A stretch of DNA of 64,000 bases from Luteimonas aestuarii (GTDB taxonomy: Bacteria > Pseudomonadota > Gammaproteobacteria > Xanthomonadales > Xanthomonadaceae), in contig NZ_SMTF01000005.1 of the NCBI RefSeq assembly GCF_004357985.1, positions 62,001-126,000 on the forward strand, written 5' to 3'. Below, piece after piece: positions 25,160 to 34,016 of the stretch; position 1 is the first letter of the stretch; every line of letters starts with the position of its first letter. The notes under the pieces were generated by a model that was not told the DNA's origin, searched no databases, and saw nothing but the letters and a program-made list of their open reading frames with translations. A program made the position numbers and the translations under genes.

Positions 25160-26156
25160 GCCGCACCGCCTGCCGGACGCTGATCTCGCCAGCATGCACG
25201 CTGCGCTCGCCGCCCGCATCGAAACGGACGCGCAGCGCGCCATCGTCGGCCAGGCCCAGCGCCGTACCGAACTGTTCGCCATCATGCGCATGCACGGTCA
25301 CGCGCAGTCCGGCCAGCGCGTCGTGGCGCGCATAGGCCGGCAGGAAGATCGCCAGCCCGGTCCGATCGAACTGCTGCAATGCCGGCGATAGTCGCGCCAG
25401 CAACGCCGCTGCGAGCGCGTTGCGGGATGGCAGCGCGCCACCGAGTTCGGTTGAGAGATCCGTCCAGGGCTGGTCGATCGCGCGTGCGGCCCGTGCCGGC
25501 ATGCGCACGTTGAGTCCGATGCCGATCACCGCACGGACCGGCCCGCCATGTTCGCCGCCGCCCTCGACCAGGACGCCGCCCAGTTTGCGCAGGACATCGT
25601 CGCCATCGCGCAGGACCACGTCGTTGGGCCACTTCAATCGAGCCCGCGACACCCCAAGGTCATGCAGGGCATCGGCGACGGCGATCCCGGCCACCAGGCT
25701 CAGGCCACCCAACCTTGCCAACCCGCCATCGAAACGACGTGCCACCGAGAGGTAGAGGTTGGCGGCCAGTGGCGAGGCCCACGCACGCCCCCGGCGCCCG
25801 CGTCCGCCGGTCTGCCGCTCGGCCAGCAGCACCTGCAAGGCGCCAACAGGAGGAGTCGCCAGCAGCCGCGCATTGGTGGAGTCCAGCGACCAGGCCACCT
25901 CCAGCGTCGAGATGCCGTTACGCACGGCGGCCGGCAAGGCCGACCGGATCGTCGCCCCGTCCAGCAGGTCCAGCGGCTGCGACAACGCGTATCCACGCCC
26001 GGCTTGCGCGTCGATCCCGACGCCCGCCTCGCGCAGGGCCTCGATCCGCTTCCACACCGCGGCCCGCGTCAGCCCACCCTCGCGCGCCAGCACGTCGCCG
26101 GACACCGGGCCAGCCGACAGGCGCTGCAACAGGTCGCGATCGGACAGCGAATTCAC
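25152..26156 (-). CDS. birA: biotin--protein ligase / biotin operon repressor
   Basis: Activates biotin to biotinyl-AMP and attaches it to acetyl-CoA carboxylase carrier protein; with its N-terminal winged helix it can also repress biotin genes. In the 334 residues, 1-62 form the helix-turn-helix (SGDVLAREGGLTRAAVWKRIEALR). The catalytic domain has ERQTGGRGRRGRAW (biotinyl-AMP loop), LKWPNDVV and VIGIGLNV, and a C-terminal SH3-like part follows. The start is GTG at 26156. It is the first gene of the birA-coaX-SPOR operon. Confidence 0.94.
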   Translation of the reverse strand: MNSLSDRDLLQRLSAGPVSGDVLAREGGLTRAAVWKRIEALREAGVGIDAQAGRGYALSQPLDLLDGATIRSALPAAVRNGISTLEVAWSLDSTNARLLATPPVGALQVLLAERQTGGRGRRGRAWASPLAANLYLSVARRFDGGLARLGGLSLVAGIAVADALHDLGVSRARLKWPNDVVLRDGDDVLRKLGGVLVEGGGEHGGPVRAVIGIGLNVRMPARAARAIDQPWTDLSTELGGALPSRNALAAALLARLSPALQQFDRTGLAIFLPAYARHDALAGLRVTVHAHDGEQFGTALGLADDGALRVRFDAGGERSVHAGEISVRQAVRHG

Positions 26157-26377
26157 GGCGCACTCGAGGGGGAGGGCCGGTCATTATCGATCATTCAACC
26201 CTGCTGCCATGCAACAAACTCCGGTCTGGCGCGGCAGACCCACGACTCGTCGCGAACGGCTTGCCGCGCACCCGCCGTACCGGCATCGTGCAAGCGCTGC
26301 AACCTTCTGCAGCCCCGCCGCATCCACGGTATAGTGCGGCGCTGACTCCCTCCGCGCCCGGCTACAGGATGAGTGCC

Positions 26378-26650
26378 ATGGCTTCCAAAGTGCTGCTCTG
26401 CATGATGCTGTGCTGCCTTGCCCTTCCGGCAATGGCGCGCGAAGCCTCGATGCTGTCGCCCGGCGGCAGCTGCGCCATCGCCCAGGAAGAATCCAGCGAC
26501 GCCGAGGCTGCCCGCGGCACGGCCGACAAGCGCGCGGCGCAGGCACCGCCGGCCACGCGCACCACCCCGCCACAGCGGCGCAGCAGCGAAGCCGAATCCG
26601 CCGCACGTCCGCCGCGCTGGCACAGCTTCCTGCCGGGCATGTTCCGCTAG
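26378..26650 (+). CDS. small exported protein of unknown function
   Basis: A 90-residue protein with a signal peptide MASKVLLCMMLCCLALPAMA and a mature part rich in Ala, Glu, Pro and Arg, ending WHSFLPGMFR. No known domain. The ATG at 26378 has AGGATGAG about 9 bases upstream; an ATG 9 bases earlier is possible. A TATAGT box lies about 45 bp upstream. It is followed 15 bp later by mtfA and probably shares its transcript. Confidence 0.65.
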   Translation: MASKVLLCMMLCCLALPAMAREASMLSPGGSCAIAQEESSDAEAARGTADKRAAQAPPATRTTPPQRRSSEAESAARPPRWHSFLPGMFR

Positions 26651-26665
26651 GACCACCGGCAACGC

Positions 26666-27442
26666 GTGGCCGGCCTGCTCCAGCGCCTGTTCCGGCGCGG
26701 CCCCGACCTTCCCGATCCCGCCCTGTGGCAGCCCATGCGCGGGCGCGTGCGCTGGGTGTCGGCGCTCGATCCCGGACGCGAAGCACGGCTGCAGTCGCTG
26801 GTCGCGCGCTTCCTGCGCGAGAAGGCCATCAGCCCCGTCGGCGGGCTGGTGCTCGACGACGTGCAGCGCACCACGCTGGCCGCGTTGTGCTGCCTGCCGC
26901 TGCTCGAGTTCGGCGCCGAAGGCCTGCATGGCTGGTCGCAGGTGATCGTCTATCCCGACGCCTTCCGCGCGCACCGCACGCACATGGATGCCGCCGGCGT
27001 GCTGCATGAATGGGAGGACGAACTGATCGGCGAAGCCTGGGAGCACGGCCCGCTGGTCCTGTCCTGGGCCGACATCGAATCGGACCTGGCCGAGCCCGAC
27101 GCCGGCTTCTGCGTCGCCGTGCACGAGATGGCGCACAAGCTCGACGCCCTCGACGGCGTGCTCGATGGCACCCCTGCCCTGCCCCGCGACTGGCAGCGTG
27201 CATGGGCGAGCGACTTCCAGCGTGACTACGACGCCTTCGTCGAAGCGGTCGATGCCGGCCGCGACGTGGCGATCGACCCATATGCCGCGGAAGCGCCGGA
27301 GGAATTCTTCGCCGTGTGCAGCGAGTACCACTTCAGCGATCCGGCGACGTTGCGCGATGTGCTGCCGCGAGTGGCGGCGCACTTGGAACGGTTCTACGGG
27401 CGTTCGCCGCTGAATCGCGATGGGGATGGCGCGCAGGTTTGA
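26666..27442 (+). CDS. mtfA: MtfA-type zinc peptidase
   Basis: A 258-residue soluble zinc peptidase of the MtfA family; E. coli MtfA binds the glucose repressor Mlc and so affects PTS expression. The zinc motif VHEMAHKLDALDG (HExxH) is at about residue 152, with the downstream third ligand in EAPEEFFAVCSEYHF. The family region LLEFGAEGLHGWSQVIVYPDAF precedes it. The start is GTG at 26666, with AGGA some distance upstream. Whether Mlc exists here is unknown, so the role as peptidase is the safer reading. Confidence 0.9.
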   Translation: MAGLLQRLFRRGPDLPDPALWQPMRGRVRWVSALDPGREARLQSLVARFLREKAISPVGGLVLDDVQRTTLAALCCLPLLEFGAEGLHGWSQVIVYPDAFRAHRTHMDAAGVLHEWEDELIGEAWEHGPLVLSWADIESDLAEPDAGFCVAVHEMAHKLDALDGVLDGTPALPRDWQRAWASDFQRDYDAFVEAVDAGRDVAIDPYAAEAPEEFFAVCSEYHFSDPATLRDVLPRVAAHLERFYGRSPLNRDGDGAQV

Positions 27443-28233
27443 TTTCGATGCACCGAACGCTTACGCCTTTTGGAATCGCTTGGAAGCAAGAGCTTCCGCC
27501 TTCGACGAGTTCATTTCTTTTTGCTGGCCCACTGCATGCGCACAGCGCATGCGAACGGTGAAGTCGGCCCGATGCTCGAGCACCGCAGGTGCGAGTCAAA
27601 GGAAACGAACAAAGGAAAAGGGGCTTCCTCGAAAGAGCCAAGTTGCAACGGTCAGTGCGTCGGGATTTTCAGGTTCGGTACAGAGCAGCCCTTCTGGCGT
27701 GCTGATCCTGTCGCGCGTGGCGACGCGCTCATCCTCGTCGCGGCGGCAGACGACGTTTGGCGCGGCTCGGTCGGAAAACGCCGCACATCCGTGTGCGCCG
27801 GCCGATGGGTCTGGATAGTCACGTCCCGCTTCGCTGTTGCCGGGATGACCACCTCGGGGTTTATCGATCTACGTCGAGCCGCAGCGCTGCCGGCAGACCC
27901 GGAGGGCGGCTGGCATGGACGCCAGCCGTTTCTCGACGGGACAGGGATGTCCCGTCGAAAAATCCCGTCGGGCCCGACCTGGCCGGTGAGCACCGTCGGG
28001 GAAAGGCCCTTCTCTTTGGTGTGACTTTCTCTTGGGCCAGCAAGAGAAAGTTTCCCGCCCGCTCGCGGGCGGAAGCTGTTGATCCTGCTCTCTCGTCAGC
28101 ATTCGCCCAGACCATCCAGACTCACTGCGCCTTCCCTGCCTGTCCTTGAGGCACCTTCGACCAAGAGCGGAGCAAGAATTCCAGTGATCGGGAAGGAGAG
28201 CAGGGAGTACAGACGGGACGCGGGCACAGCGCC
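27443..28233. other. 790-bp intergenic region with repeats, no gene
   Basis: No convincing gene. It holds a GGAAGC/GCTTCC hairpin (27482-27497), a GCATGCGC/GCGCATGC hairpin (27534-27552) and a 183-bp structured repeat (27893-28075) that recurs at 62857. Several long open frames run through it on both strands, but they read as low-quality Arg/Ser-rich protein and overlap the repeats. The region resembles clusters of dispersed repeats found between xanthomonad genes. Confidence 0.7.
27893..28075. repeat. structured dispersed repeat, copy 1
   Basis: About 183 bp, closely matching 62857-63040. It has three hairpins in order: GGCTGGC/GCCAGCC, CGACGGGACAGGGATGTCCCGTCG, and ACTTTCTCTTG/CAAGAGAAAGT. 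Stem bases that differ from the other copy change in pairs, so the folds are kept. No open frame is conserved between the copies. Confidence 0.8.
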
Positions 28234-29652
28234 CTACAACCCCGGCGGCAAGCTCACCGAGAAACACGCCCCGCCGAACTCCTGCGAGCGCCCTACTTCC
28301 AGCTGGCCACGATAGCTGCGCACGATGTCCTGCACGATCGACAGGCCGATGCCGTGCCCGTGCACGCGCTCGTCGCCGCGCACGCCACGCTGCAGGACCA
28401 TCGCGATGCGCTCCTCGGGAATGCCGGGGCCGTCGTCCTCGACGGTGATGCGCAGGCCGGGCCTGCGGTTGGCCGCGGTATCGCCCACCTTCACCGTCAG
28501 CAGCACGCGCGAGCGCGCCCACTTGAACGCGTTCTCCAGCAGGTTGCCCAGCAATTCCTGCAGGTCGCCGGGCTCGCCGTGGAAGCGCGCGACCGGGTCC
28601 AGTTCGAATTCGCAGATCACGCCCTTGCGCGCGTAGATCTTCTCCAGCCCGCGCACGATCTGCTCGGCGTGCGGCTCGATGTCCACCGGCGCTGCGAACA
28701 GCTTGTGCCCGCTCGATGCGGCACGCCCCAGCTGGTAGCTCACCAGGTCGTTCATGCGGTCGAGCTGGGTGGACACTTCGTCGCGCAGCTCGGCGCCATC
28801 GGTGTCGGAGTCCAGGCGCGCGCGCAGCACTGCCAGCGGCGTCTTCAGGCTATGCGCCAGGTCGGACATGGTGTTGCGCTGGTGTTCGAGGTTCTCGCGC
28901 TCGCTCTCGATCAGCGCATTGATGCTGTCGGTCAGCGGTTCGAGTTCGCGCGGGTGGCGTTCGCCCATGCGATTGGCTTGTCCACGCTGCACGCGCTTGA
29001 GTTCGGTCACCACGTGTCGCAACGGCCACAGGCTCCAGCGCAACACCAGGCCCTGCAGCAGCAGCATCACCAGGCCGGCGATACCGAGATAGCCCCACAG
29101 CGCCGCCCGGAACACCCGCACCTGTTGCGGCACGTTGCCGGCGTCTTCCATCACATAGATGGTGTAGGGAATTTCCACGTCGCCCGGCGCCACGCCTTCG
29201 GAGGCCAGGAAGCCGATGCCGTAGCGATACACCTCGCCGGGCGTACCGTTGCTGCGGACCATCGGCAACGGGCCTTCGAACCGCTCTTCGCCACCGTCCA
29301 GCATCGCGGCGGGCGGCAGCTGCGGGCCGCTGGCCGAATGCGACTGCCAGTTGCGATCCAGCAGCACCACTTCGGCATACAGGCCGCTGCCGGGGCGCTC
29401 CAGGCGGCTGTCGGGTGCGTTCTCGGGCGGATAGATGTCGCCACTGCGCAGGAACTCGATCTCGCCGGCATAGGCGTACACGTAGTTGCGCAGCCGGTCG
29501 CGCTGGCCGTCGCTGGCCACGTCGAGGAAGGCACGGTCCAGCGCGTAGCCGGCCAGCGCCAGGAAGCCGAGCAGGAACAGGCTGGCAGCCATCAGCTGCC
29601 GCGCCTGCAGCGAGCGCGGCCGCCAGGGCAGTTCGCGTCCTCGTGCCGTCAT
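28234..29652 (-). CDS. phoQ: PhoQ-like sensor histidine kinase
   Basis: A 472-residue inner-membrane sensor kinase. Helices at about 19-41 and 183-205 enclose a periplasmic sensor (42-182) rich in acidic residues, as in Mg-sensing PhoQ. A HAMP linker follows, then the H-box SDLAHSLKTPLAVL with phospho-acceptor His267 and the HATPase domain (NLLENAFKWA, EDDGPGIPEER, GHGIGLSIVQDIV). It lies after the regulator gene in a three-gene operon (PepSY-like, phoP, phoQ) with 118 bp between phoP and phoQ that hold a hairpin. The signal (Mg, acid or antimicrobial peptide) is inferred from the family only. Confidence 0.88.
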   Translation of the reverse strand: MTARGRELPWRPRSLQARQLMAASLFLLGFLALAGYALDRAFLDVASDGQRDRLRNYVYAYAGEIEFLRSGDIYPPENAPDSRLERPGSGLYAEVVLLDRNWQSHSASGPQLPPAAMLDGGEERFEGPLPMVRSNGTPGEVYRYGIGFLASEGVAPGDVEIPYTIYVMEDAGNVPQQVRVFRAALWGYLGIAGLVMLLLQGLVLRWSLWPLRHVVTELKRVQRGQANRMGERHPRELEPLTDSINALIESERENLEHQRNTMSDLAHSLKTPLAVLRARLDSDTDGAELRDEVSTQLDRMNDLVSYQLGRAASSGHKLFAAPVDIEPHAEQIVRGLEKIYARKGVICEFELDPVARFHGEPGDLQELLGNLLENAFKWARSRVLLTVKVGDTAANRRPGLRITVEDDGPGIPEERIAMVLQRGVRGDERVHGHGIGLSIVQDIVRSYRGQLEVGRSQEFGGACFSVSLPPGL

Positions 29653-29713
29653 CGTCCTGTCGTCAGCCTCGTGCCGTCATCGCATCAGGGTCCCACGGAA
29701 GAGTCCCACAGAA

Positions 29714-29738
29714 CGAAGGCCGCATCGCGCGGCCTTCG
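29714..29738 (-). terminator. hairpin between phoP and phoQ
   Basis: Stem CGAAGGCCGC (29714-29723) against GCGGCCTTCG (29729-29738) with a 5-base loop. It lies inside the operon, after phoP and before phoQ. There is a GTTCTG but no clear T-run after it on the minus strand, so it probably tunes the kinase-to-regulator ratio by partial attenuation or processing. Confidence 0.55.
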
Positions 29739-29770
29739 TGTCCGGGTCATGTCGGGACATGGCCGCGCGC

Positions 29771-30457
29771 TCAAGCCTCGCCGTTGCGCGGGATGGCGAA
29801 ACGGTAGCCTCGGCCACGCACGGTCTCGATCGGCTTCAGGGTCCCTTCCGGGTCCAGCTTCTTGCGCAGGCGGCCGATGAAGACCTCCAGCACGTTCGAA
29901 TCGCGGTCGAAATCCTGCTGGTAGATGTGCTCGGTCAGGTCGGCCTTCGAGACCAGCTCGCCAGCGTGCATCATCAGGTACTCGAGCACCTTGTACTCGT
30001 AGCTGGTCAGGTCGACGTTCTGGCCGTTGACGCTCACCGTCTGCGCGGCGAGGTCCAGGGTGACCGCGCCGCACTCCAGCGTCGGCTTGCTCCAGCCCGC
30101 CGCACGGCGCACCAAGGCATTGATCCGCGCCAACAGTTCCTCGACATGGAACGGCTTGACCAGGTAGTCGTCGGCGCCCTGCTTCAGGCCGTCCACCTTG
30201 TCCTGCCAACTGGAGCGGGCGGTGAGGATGAGCACCGGGAACTGCTTGCCCTCGTCGCGCAGGGCCTTGATCAGCTCCATGCCGGACATCTTGGGCAGGC
30301 CTAGGTCGATGATGCCGACGTCGAACGGCACTTCGCGGCCCATGTACAGGCCTTCCTCACCGTCCTGGGCGGCGTCCACGGCGAAGCCTTCACGCTTCAG
30401 GCGGGCCGCGAGGGTCTCGCGCAGGGGGGCTTCGTCTTCGACGAGCAGGATACGCAT
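29771..30457 (-). CDS. phoP: PhoP-like response regulator
   Basis: A 228-residue OmpR-type regulator. The receiver domain (1-115) has the acidic pocket EDE, phospho-acceptor Asp51 in IIDLGLPKMSG, and the conserved Lys in YLVKPFHVEELLARI. The C-terminal winged helix (130-228) ends HIYQQDFDRDSNVLEVFIGRLRKKL and GRGYRF, close to PhoP. The ATG at 30457 has GGAG upstream; the longer frame upstream is leader. It is the middle gene of the operon and partners with the sensor kinase downstream. Targets such as envelope modification genes are inferred from the family. Confidence 0.92.
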   Translation of the reverse strand: MRILLVEDEAPLRETLAARLKREGFAVDAAQDGEEGLYMGREVPFDVGIIDLGLPKMSGMELIKALRDEGKQFPVLILTARSSWQDKVDGLKQGADDYLVKPFHVEELLARINALVRRAAGWSKPTLECGAVTLDLAAQTVSVNGQNVDLTSYEYKVLEYLMMHAGELVSKADLTEHIYQQDFDRDSNVLEVFIGRLRKKLDPEGTLKPIETVRGRGYRFAIPRNGEA

Positions 30458-30521
30458 GGATTGGACTCCGTCTCTCTGGATGCGGCCAGTTTGGCCAGCC
30501 TTTCCTGAACAGAGTGCCGAT

Positions 30522-30902
30522 TCAGTCGTCGCCGTCGCGTGACCGTTCACGCCGCGGTGGCTGTCCGCCACGACCCTGCGGGTCGTCCACGTAGGCACGC
30601 ACCCGGCCGCGCTCGTCCATGGCCTTGATGCGGTTCACGTCACGGCCGTCGGCCTGCATCCGTTCCGCGCTCAGCACCCGATCGCCACGGGCACGCTCGA
30701 AGCGGCGCACTGAATCGGCCAGGCTGTCCTGGCCCCGGGCGCGGGATTCCTGCCGCGGCGTTTCCTGACGCTCCTGGCCACGGCCACGCTCGCTGCGGTC
30801 CCGCGGCGGGTCCTGCGCCCACGCAGGCGCCACCAAGCCCACCGACAGCAGGGCCAGTGCGCAGAAGGCGAGCAGGATGCGATGGAGCGGGGCAGCAGAC
30901 AT
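30522..30902 (-). CDS. secreted PepSY-like protein of the phoPQ operon
   Basis: A 126-residue exported protein with a signal peptide ending APAWA|Q, an Arg/Gln/Glu-rich linker and a short PepSY-like module. That module reads SLADSVRRFERARGDRVLSAERMQADGRDVNRIKAMDERGRVRAYVDD. It precedes phoP by 64 bp on the same strand; in Xanthomonadaceae a PepSY-type protein commonly heads the phoPQ operon. A role as periplasmic accessory or sensor is inferred from this arrangement only. Confidence 0.75.
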   Translation of the reverse strand: MSAAPLHRILLAFCALALLSVGLVAPAWAQDPPRDRSERGRGQERQETPRQESRARGQDSLADSVRRFERARGDRVLSAERMQADGRDVNRIKAMDERGRVRAYVDDPQGRGGQPPRRERSRDGDD

Positions 30903-31024
30903 GCAAAATCAACGGGATGGCAAACGGAAGATGATTCTGGGAAGCCGCCGGTGAATCGGTCCTTAACTTTTCTTTCACTGACCAAGCCGGGTTCAGCGAT
31001 CCCGCCCGCGACTGAACGGGAGGC

Positions 31025-31933
31025 TCAGAAGATCTCGGCAACGCAACAGCGCAGGGAGCCGCCGGCCACTTCGATCGCTGACAGCGGCACGCTGGAGATC
31101 CCGAAACCCGCCCCGCCAATGACCTGCCGCGACCCCGGCGACAGCGCGTCGGCGGCCGCCTGGCTCATCCAGGCCCGCGACGGCGACAGCGCAATCGCAT
31201 TGCCAGCGAAGGCGGCCTGCTCCGCAGCCGACAACCGGGCAACGTGCGGCGCGTACAGCCCAGCGATCGCCTCGGCCACGGCCGGGTCGGCGAACCCGCC
31301 CGGTGCAAGCACGGCCGCGCGGCCCGCCAGCAGGGCCAGCACCACGTTGGTGTGGTACTCGCCCGGCGCCAGGTCGAACAGCAGGGTGGCGCGCAGGCCG
31401 AAGGCGGCGTGCATCAGCGCCGCACCTTCTTCGTCGCAACGGTCGGACAAGCCGCAGAAACCCAGGCCTCGGGCGCGATCGATGACCAGTGCGCCAGTCA
31501 ATTCGCAGGGGTGTGGCTGGGTGGACAGATCGGTCTCCACGTAGCCGCAGGCGTCGCGGAAGAAGGCGCGGATATCCTGGCGCAGCGCTTCGCGCTGGCG
31601 CACCGGGTGGCGCATGCGGCCGATGACCAGCCGCCCGGGCACGGTGGCGAACACATTGTTGGGGAACAACCCGTCCGGCATCCCGGGATCGCCGGCGAAA
31701 CACGCCACCGGCAAGTCCGCCGACAGCGCCACGTGCAGCGCGCGGTGTTGCTGCAGTGCCCGCCAGGCATCGAATCCATCCGCGGCCATGTAGTGGTTGT
31801 CGCGCGCGGACTCGTCGGCGCGCGCGAATCCATCGGGCGACACCAAAAACGCCGCCTTCGCCGTCGGCGGCCCGAAATCCTCCGGGCAGCCGCGGGCGAA
31901 CGCAACGAATGCGGCGGTGTCGCGGGTGATCAC
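31025..31933 (-). CDS. ctlX: amidinotransferase-fold hydrolase, CtlX-like
   Basis: A 302-residue pentein-fold enzyme related to arginine deiminase and dimethylarginine hydrolase; the closest functional group is the citrulline utilisation hydrolase CtlX. Visible marks are FPNNVFATV near residue 90, ELTGALVIDRARGLGFCGLSDRCD, EYHTNVVLALL (catalytic His region), and the C-terminal GGSLRCCVAEIF with the nucleophile Cys. The start is GTG at 31933, overlapping the dusA stop (GTGA). The exact substrate (citrulline, arginine or a methylated form) is not certain. It complements the arginase at 22583 in arginine metabolism. Confidence 0.85.
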   Translation of the reverse strand: MITRDTAAFVAFARGCPEDFGPPTAKAAFLVSPDGFARADESARDNHYMAADGFDAWRALQQHRALHVALSADLPVACFAGDPGMPDGLFPNNVFATVPGRLVIGRMRHPVRQREALRQDIRAFFRDACGYVETDLSTQPHPCELTGALVIDRARGLGFCGLSDRCDEEGAALMHAAFGLRATLLFDLAPGEYHTNVVLALLAGRAAVLAPGGFADPAVAEAIAGLYAPHVARLSAAEQAAFAGNAIALSPSRAWMSQAAADALSPGSRQVIGGAGFGISSVPLSAIEVAGGSLRCCVAEIF

Positions 31934-32931
31934 GCCGCGATCCGGCGCGCTTCGCCCGTCACCGCCAGCGCTGCATCCAGCAGCTGCCAGTCCGCGCCAG
32001 GCTTGTGCGCACCCTCGCTGAGCACCTGACGGAAGGCGCGACCGCCCGGCTGGCCGTGGAACAGGCCCAGCAGGTGGCGGGCAATGTGCTTCAACGCCAC
32101 GCCCCGTGCCAGCTGCGCATCGACATGGGGACGCAGGGCACGCAACAGCTCGCCACGCGTGCGCAGCGGGGTGCCGAACAGGGTGGCGTCCAGCCGGTGC
32201 AGCAGATAGGGGTCGTGATAGGCGGCGCGGCCCAGCATCGCGCCGTCGACCTGCGACACATGCGCCAGCGCTTCGTCGTGGTCGGCGATGCCACCGTTCA
32301 CCACCACCTGCAACTCGGGCCGTTCCTGCTTGAGCCGGTAGGCCCAGTCGTAGCGCAGCGGCGGCACTTCACGGTTTTCCTTCGGCGACAGCCCCTTGAG
32401 CCAGGCGTTGCGCGCGTGGATCACGAAGCTGCGGCAGCCGGCATCGGCCACGGTATCGATGAAGGCGAGGAATCGGCGCCAGTCATGGTCGTCATCCACG
32501 CCCAGCCGGCATTTCACGGTCACCGGCGCGTCCACCGCGCCGACCATGGCCGCCACCGATTCGGCCACCAGCCCGGGCTCGCGCATCAGGCATGCGCCGA
32601 AACGGCCGGCCTGCACGCGATCGGAGGGACAGCCGCAGTTGAGGTTGATTTCATCGAAGCCATGCGCAACGCCGATGCGCGCCGCCTGCGCCAGCAGCGC
32701 TGGCTCGCTGCCACCGAGTTGCAGCGCCACCGGATGCTCGCAGGAATCCATCGCCAGCAGGCGATCGCGGTCGCCGTGGATCACCGCATTGGCGTGCACC
32801 ATCTCGCTGTAGAGCCGTGCATTCGGTGCCAGCAACCGGTGGAACACGCGGCAATGGGTATCCGTCCAGTCCATCATCGGGGCGACGGACAGCTTCAACG
32901 CGGCTGCGGGAATGGCGGGCGACGCACGCAT
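31930..32931 (-). CDS. dusA: tRNA dihydrouridine synthase A
   Basis: Flavoenzyme that reduces uridines at positions 20/20a in the D-loop of tRNAs, using NADPH. The 333 residues have the FMN barrel with LSVAPMMDWTDTHCRVFHRLL at the start. INLNCGCPSDRVQAGRFGACLM contains the catalytic Cys, and KCRLGVDD and IHARNAWLKGLSPKENREVPPL, typical of DusA, and VVNGGI and AMLGRAAYHDP complete the barrel. The ATG at 32931 starts the conserved region; longer upstream frames are rejected. It overlaps the ctlX start. Confidence 0.94.
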   Translation of the reverse strand: MRASPAIPAAALKLSVAPMMDWTDTHCRVFHRLLAPNARLYSEMVHANAVIHGDRDRLLAMDSCEHPVALQLGGSEPALLAQAARIGVAHGFDEINLNCGCPSDRVQAGRFGACLMREPGLVAESVAAMVGAVDAPVTVKCRLGVDDDHDWRRFLAFIDTVADAGCRSFVIHARNAWLKGLSPKENREVPPLRYDWAYRLKQERPELQVVVNGGIADHDEALAHVSQVDGAMLGRAAYHDPYLLHRLDATLFGTPLRTRGELLRALRPHVDAQLARGVALKHIARHLLGLFHGQPGGRAFRQVLSEGAHKPGADWQLLDAALAVTGEARRIAA

Positions 32932-32959
32932 CGCGGCATTGTAAGGCGAGGCGGTGGAA

Positions 32960-33499
32960 TCAACGCCCGCTGCTGGCGTGGTCCGGGAACGCGCGACGCA
33001 GGGACGCATCCAGCGTGATCGGACGTGCCCAGCGCGTGTAACTTTCGACGATGCCACGCTTCACGCGTTGCTGCGCTTCACCGGGACGGTCCGGCGCCAG
33101 GACCTCCGCCACGGCTGCCCAACCCTCGTCACCCGCGGGAGGCCAGGCATCCAAGGCATTCCTGCAGGAACGGCCAGCCGCCTGCGCCAGCGCACAGGCA
33201 TAGTAGAGATGCCCCGCAGGCATGCCCGCCTGCAAGGCCTCTTCGACCACGAGGCGCGGCGCGCCCTGGTAGCGCACCAGCTCGTCGACGAACGCATCCG
33301 GGTGGCGTGCCGCATAGCGGTCGATATCCGGCAACTGCGTATCGACCCAGGCGTCACCCGTACGCGGCGATGCGTCCCCTTCGACGGTTTCCTGCGCGAA
33401 GGCCGGCAGCAGCATCGACAGCGCGATTGCCACCCACCATCCGCCCGCGGCAAGCCGCGCTCGCGTCGGCGACAGGGGTTTCGCGCGCGGCATGCGCAT
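32960..33499 (-). CDS. secreted protein of unknown function
   Basis: A 179-residue exported protein. After a basic leader the signal region WWVAIALSMLLPAFA is followed by Q, then a helical domain (DAWVDTQLPDIDRYAARHPDAFVDELVRYQGAPRLVVEEAL...) with a conserved-looking GHLYYACALAQAAGRSC. No domain was recognised. The ATG at 33499 overlaps the stop of the gene upstream (TGATG), so the two are coupled; an ATG two codons later also fits. Confidence 0.7.
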   Translation of the reverse strand: MRMPRAKPLSPTRARLAAGGWWVAIALSMLLPAFAQETVEGDASPRTGDAWVDTQLPDIDRYAARHPDAFVDELVRYQGAPRLVVEEALQAGMPAGHLYYACALAQAAGRSCRNALDAWPPAGDEGWAAVAEVLAPDRPGEAQQRVKRGIVESYTRWARPITLDASLRRAFPDHASSGR

Positions 33500-33936
33500 C
33501 AGCGCGTCGAGATGATGAAGCTGCCGAAGGCCACGCCCAGGTCCCAACCATGGCCGGTCCCGGACAGCGCCAGCGAGATGGGGCCCTTGGTCACCACCTG
33601 CGCCTTGGCCGAGCGCACCGCGCCGGCATGCGCCTCGGCAGTGGCATAGCCACCCAGCACGTCGCGGATATCACGCACGCCGGAGAACCGACCCACGCCA
33701 TTTTCGATCCGCGACTTGCCGAAGCTCAGGCCACCACCTTCGGTATGGATGTTCACGCGCAGCGACTGGCCGTTGTTGCAGCGGACCGTGCCTTCGCCGG
33801 AGGACCGCTTGTAGAACACCGACCAGCCGGACATGTTGAAGTCCAGCCTGCACTCCAGCGTGTTGGCGGCAGCAGGCGCAGGTGCCAGGACCAAGGCCAG
33901 CACCAGCGCAGGCAGGAGAAGGAAGGACGAGCGCAT
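33499..33936 (-). CDS. secreted DUF992-like protein
   Basis: A 145-residue exported protein with a signal peptide ending PAAAN. The mature part is a small beta-rich domain with two Cys (LECRLDF, TVRCNNGQ) likely forming a disulfide, followed by GGGLSFGKSRIENGVGRFSGV and ending SGTGHGWDLGVAFGSFIIS. The pattern resembles the DUF992 family of periplasmic proteins, which is a tentative match. GGAG precedes the ATG at 33936. It overlaps the next gene (TGATG). Confidence 0.72.
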   Translation of the reverse strand: MRSSFLLLPALVLALVLAPAPAAANTLECRLDFNMSGWSVFYKRSSGEGTVRCNNGQSLRVNIHTEGGGLSFGKSRIENGVGRFSGVRDIRDVLGGYATAEAHAGAVRSAKAQVVTKGPISLALSGTGHGWDLGVAFGSFIISTR

Positions 33937-34016
33937 GGGTGACTCCGGACCAACGTATTCAGGTGCCCGATCATAGCGCGGGCCCCGCAGCCACCGGATG
34001 AACCCATGCCGACGCG

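Noticed and set aside
27470-28024. A 184-codon open frame in the intergenic region
   Set aside because: It reads across the 183-bp repeat and is not conserved in frame in the other copy.
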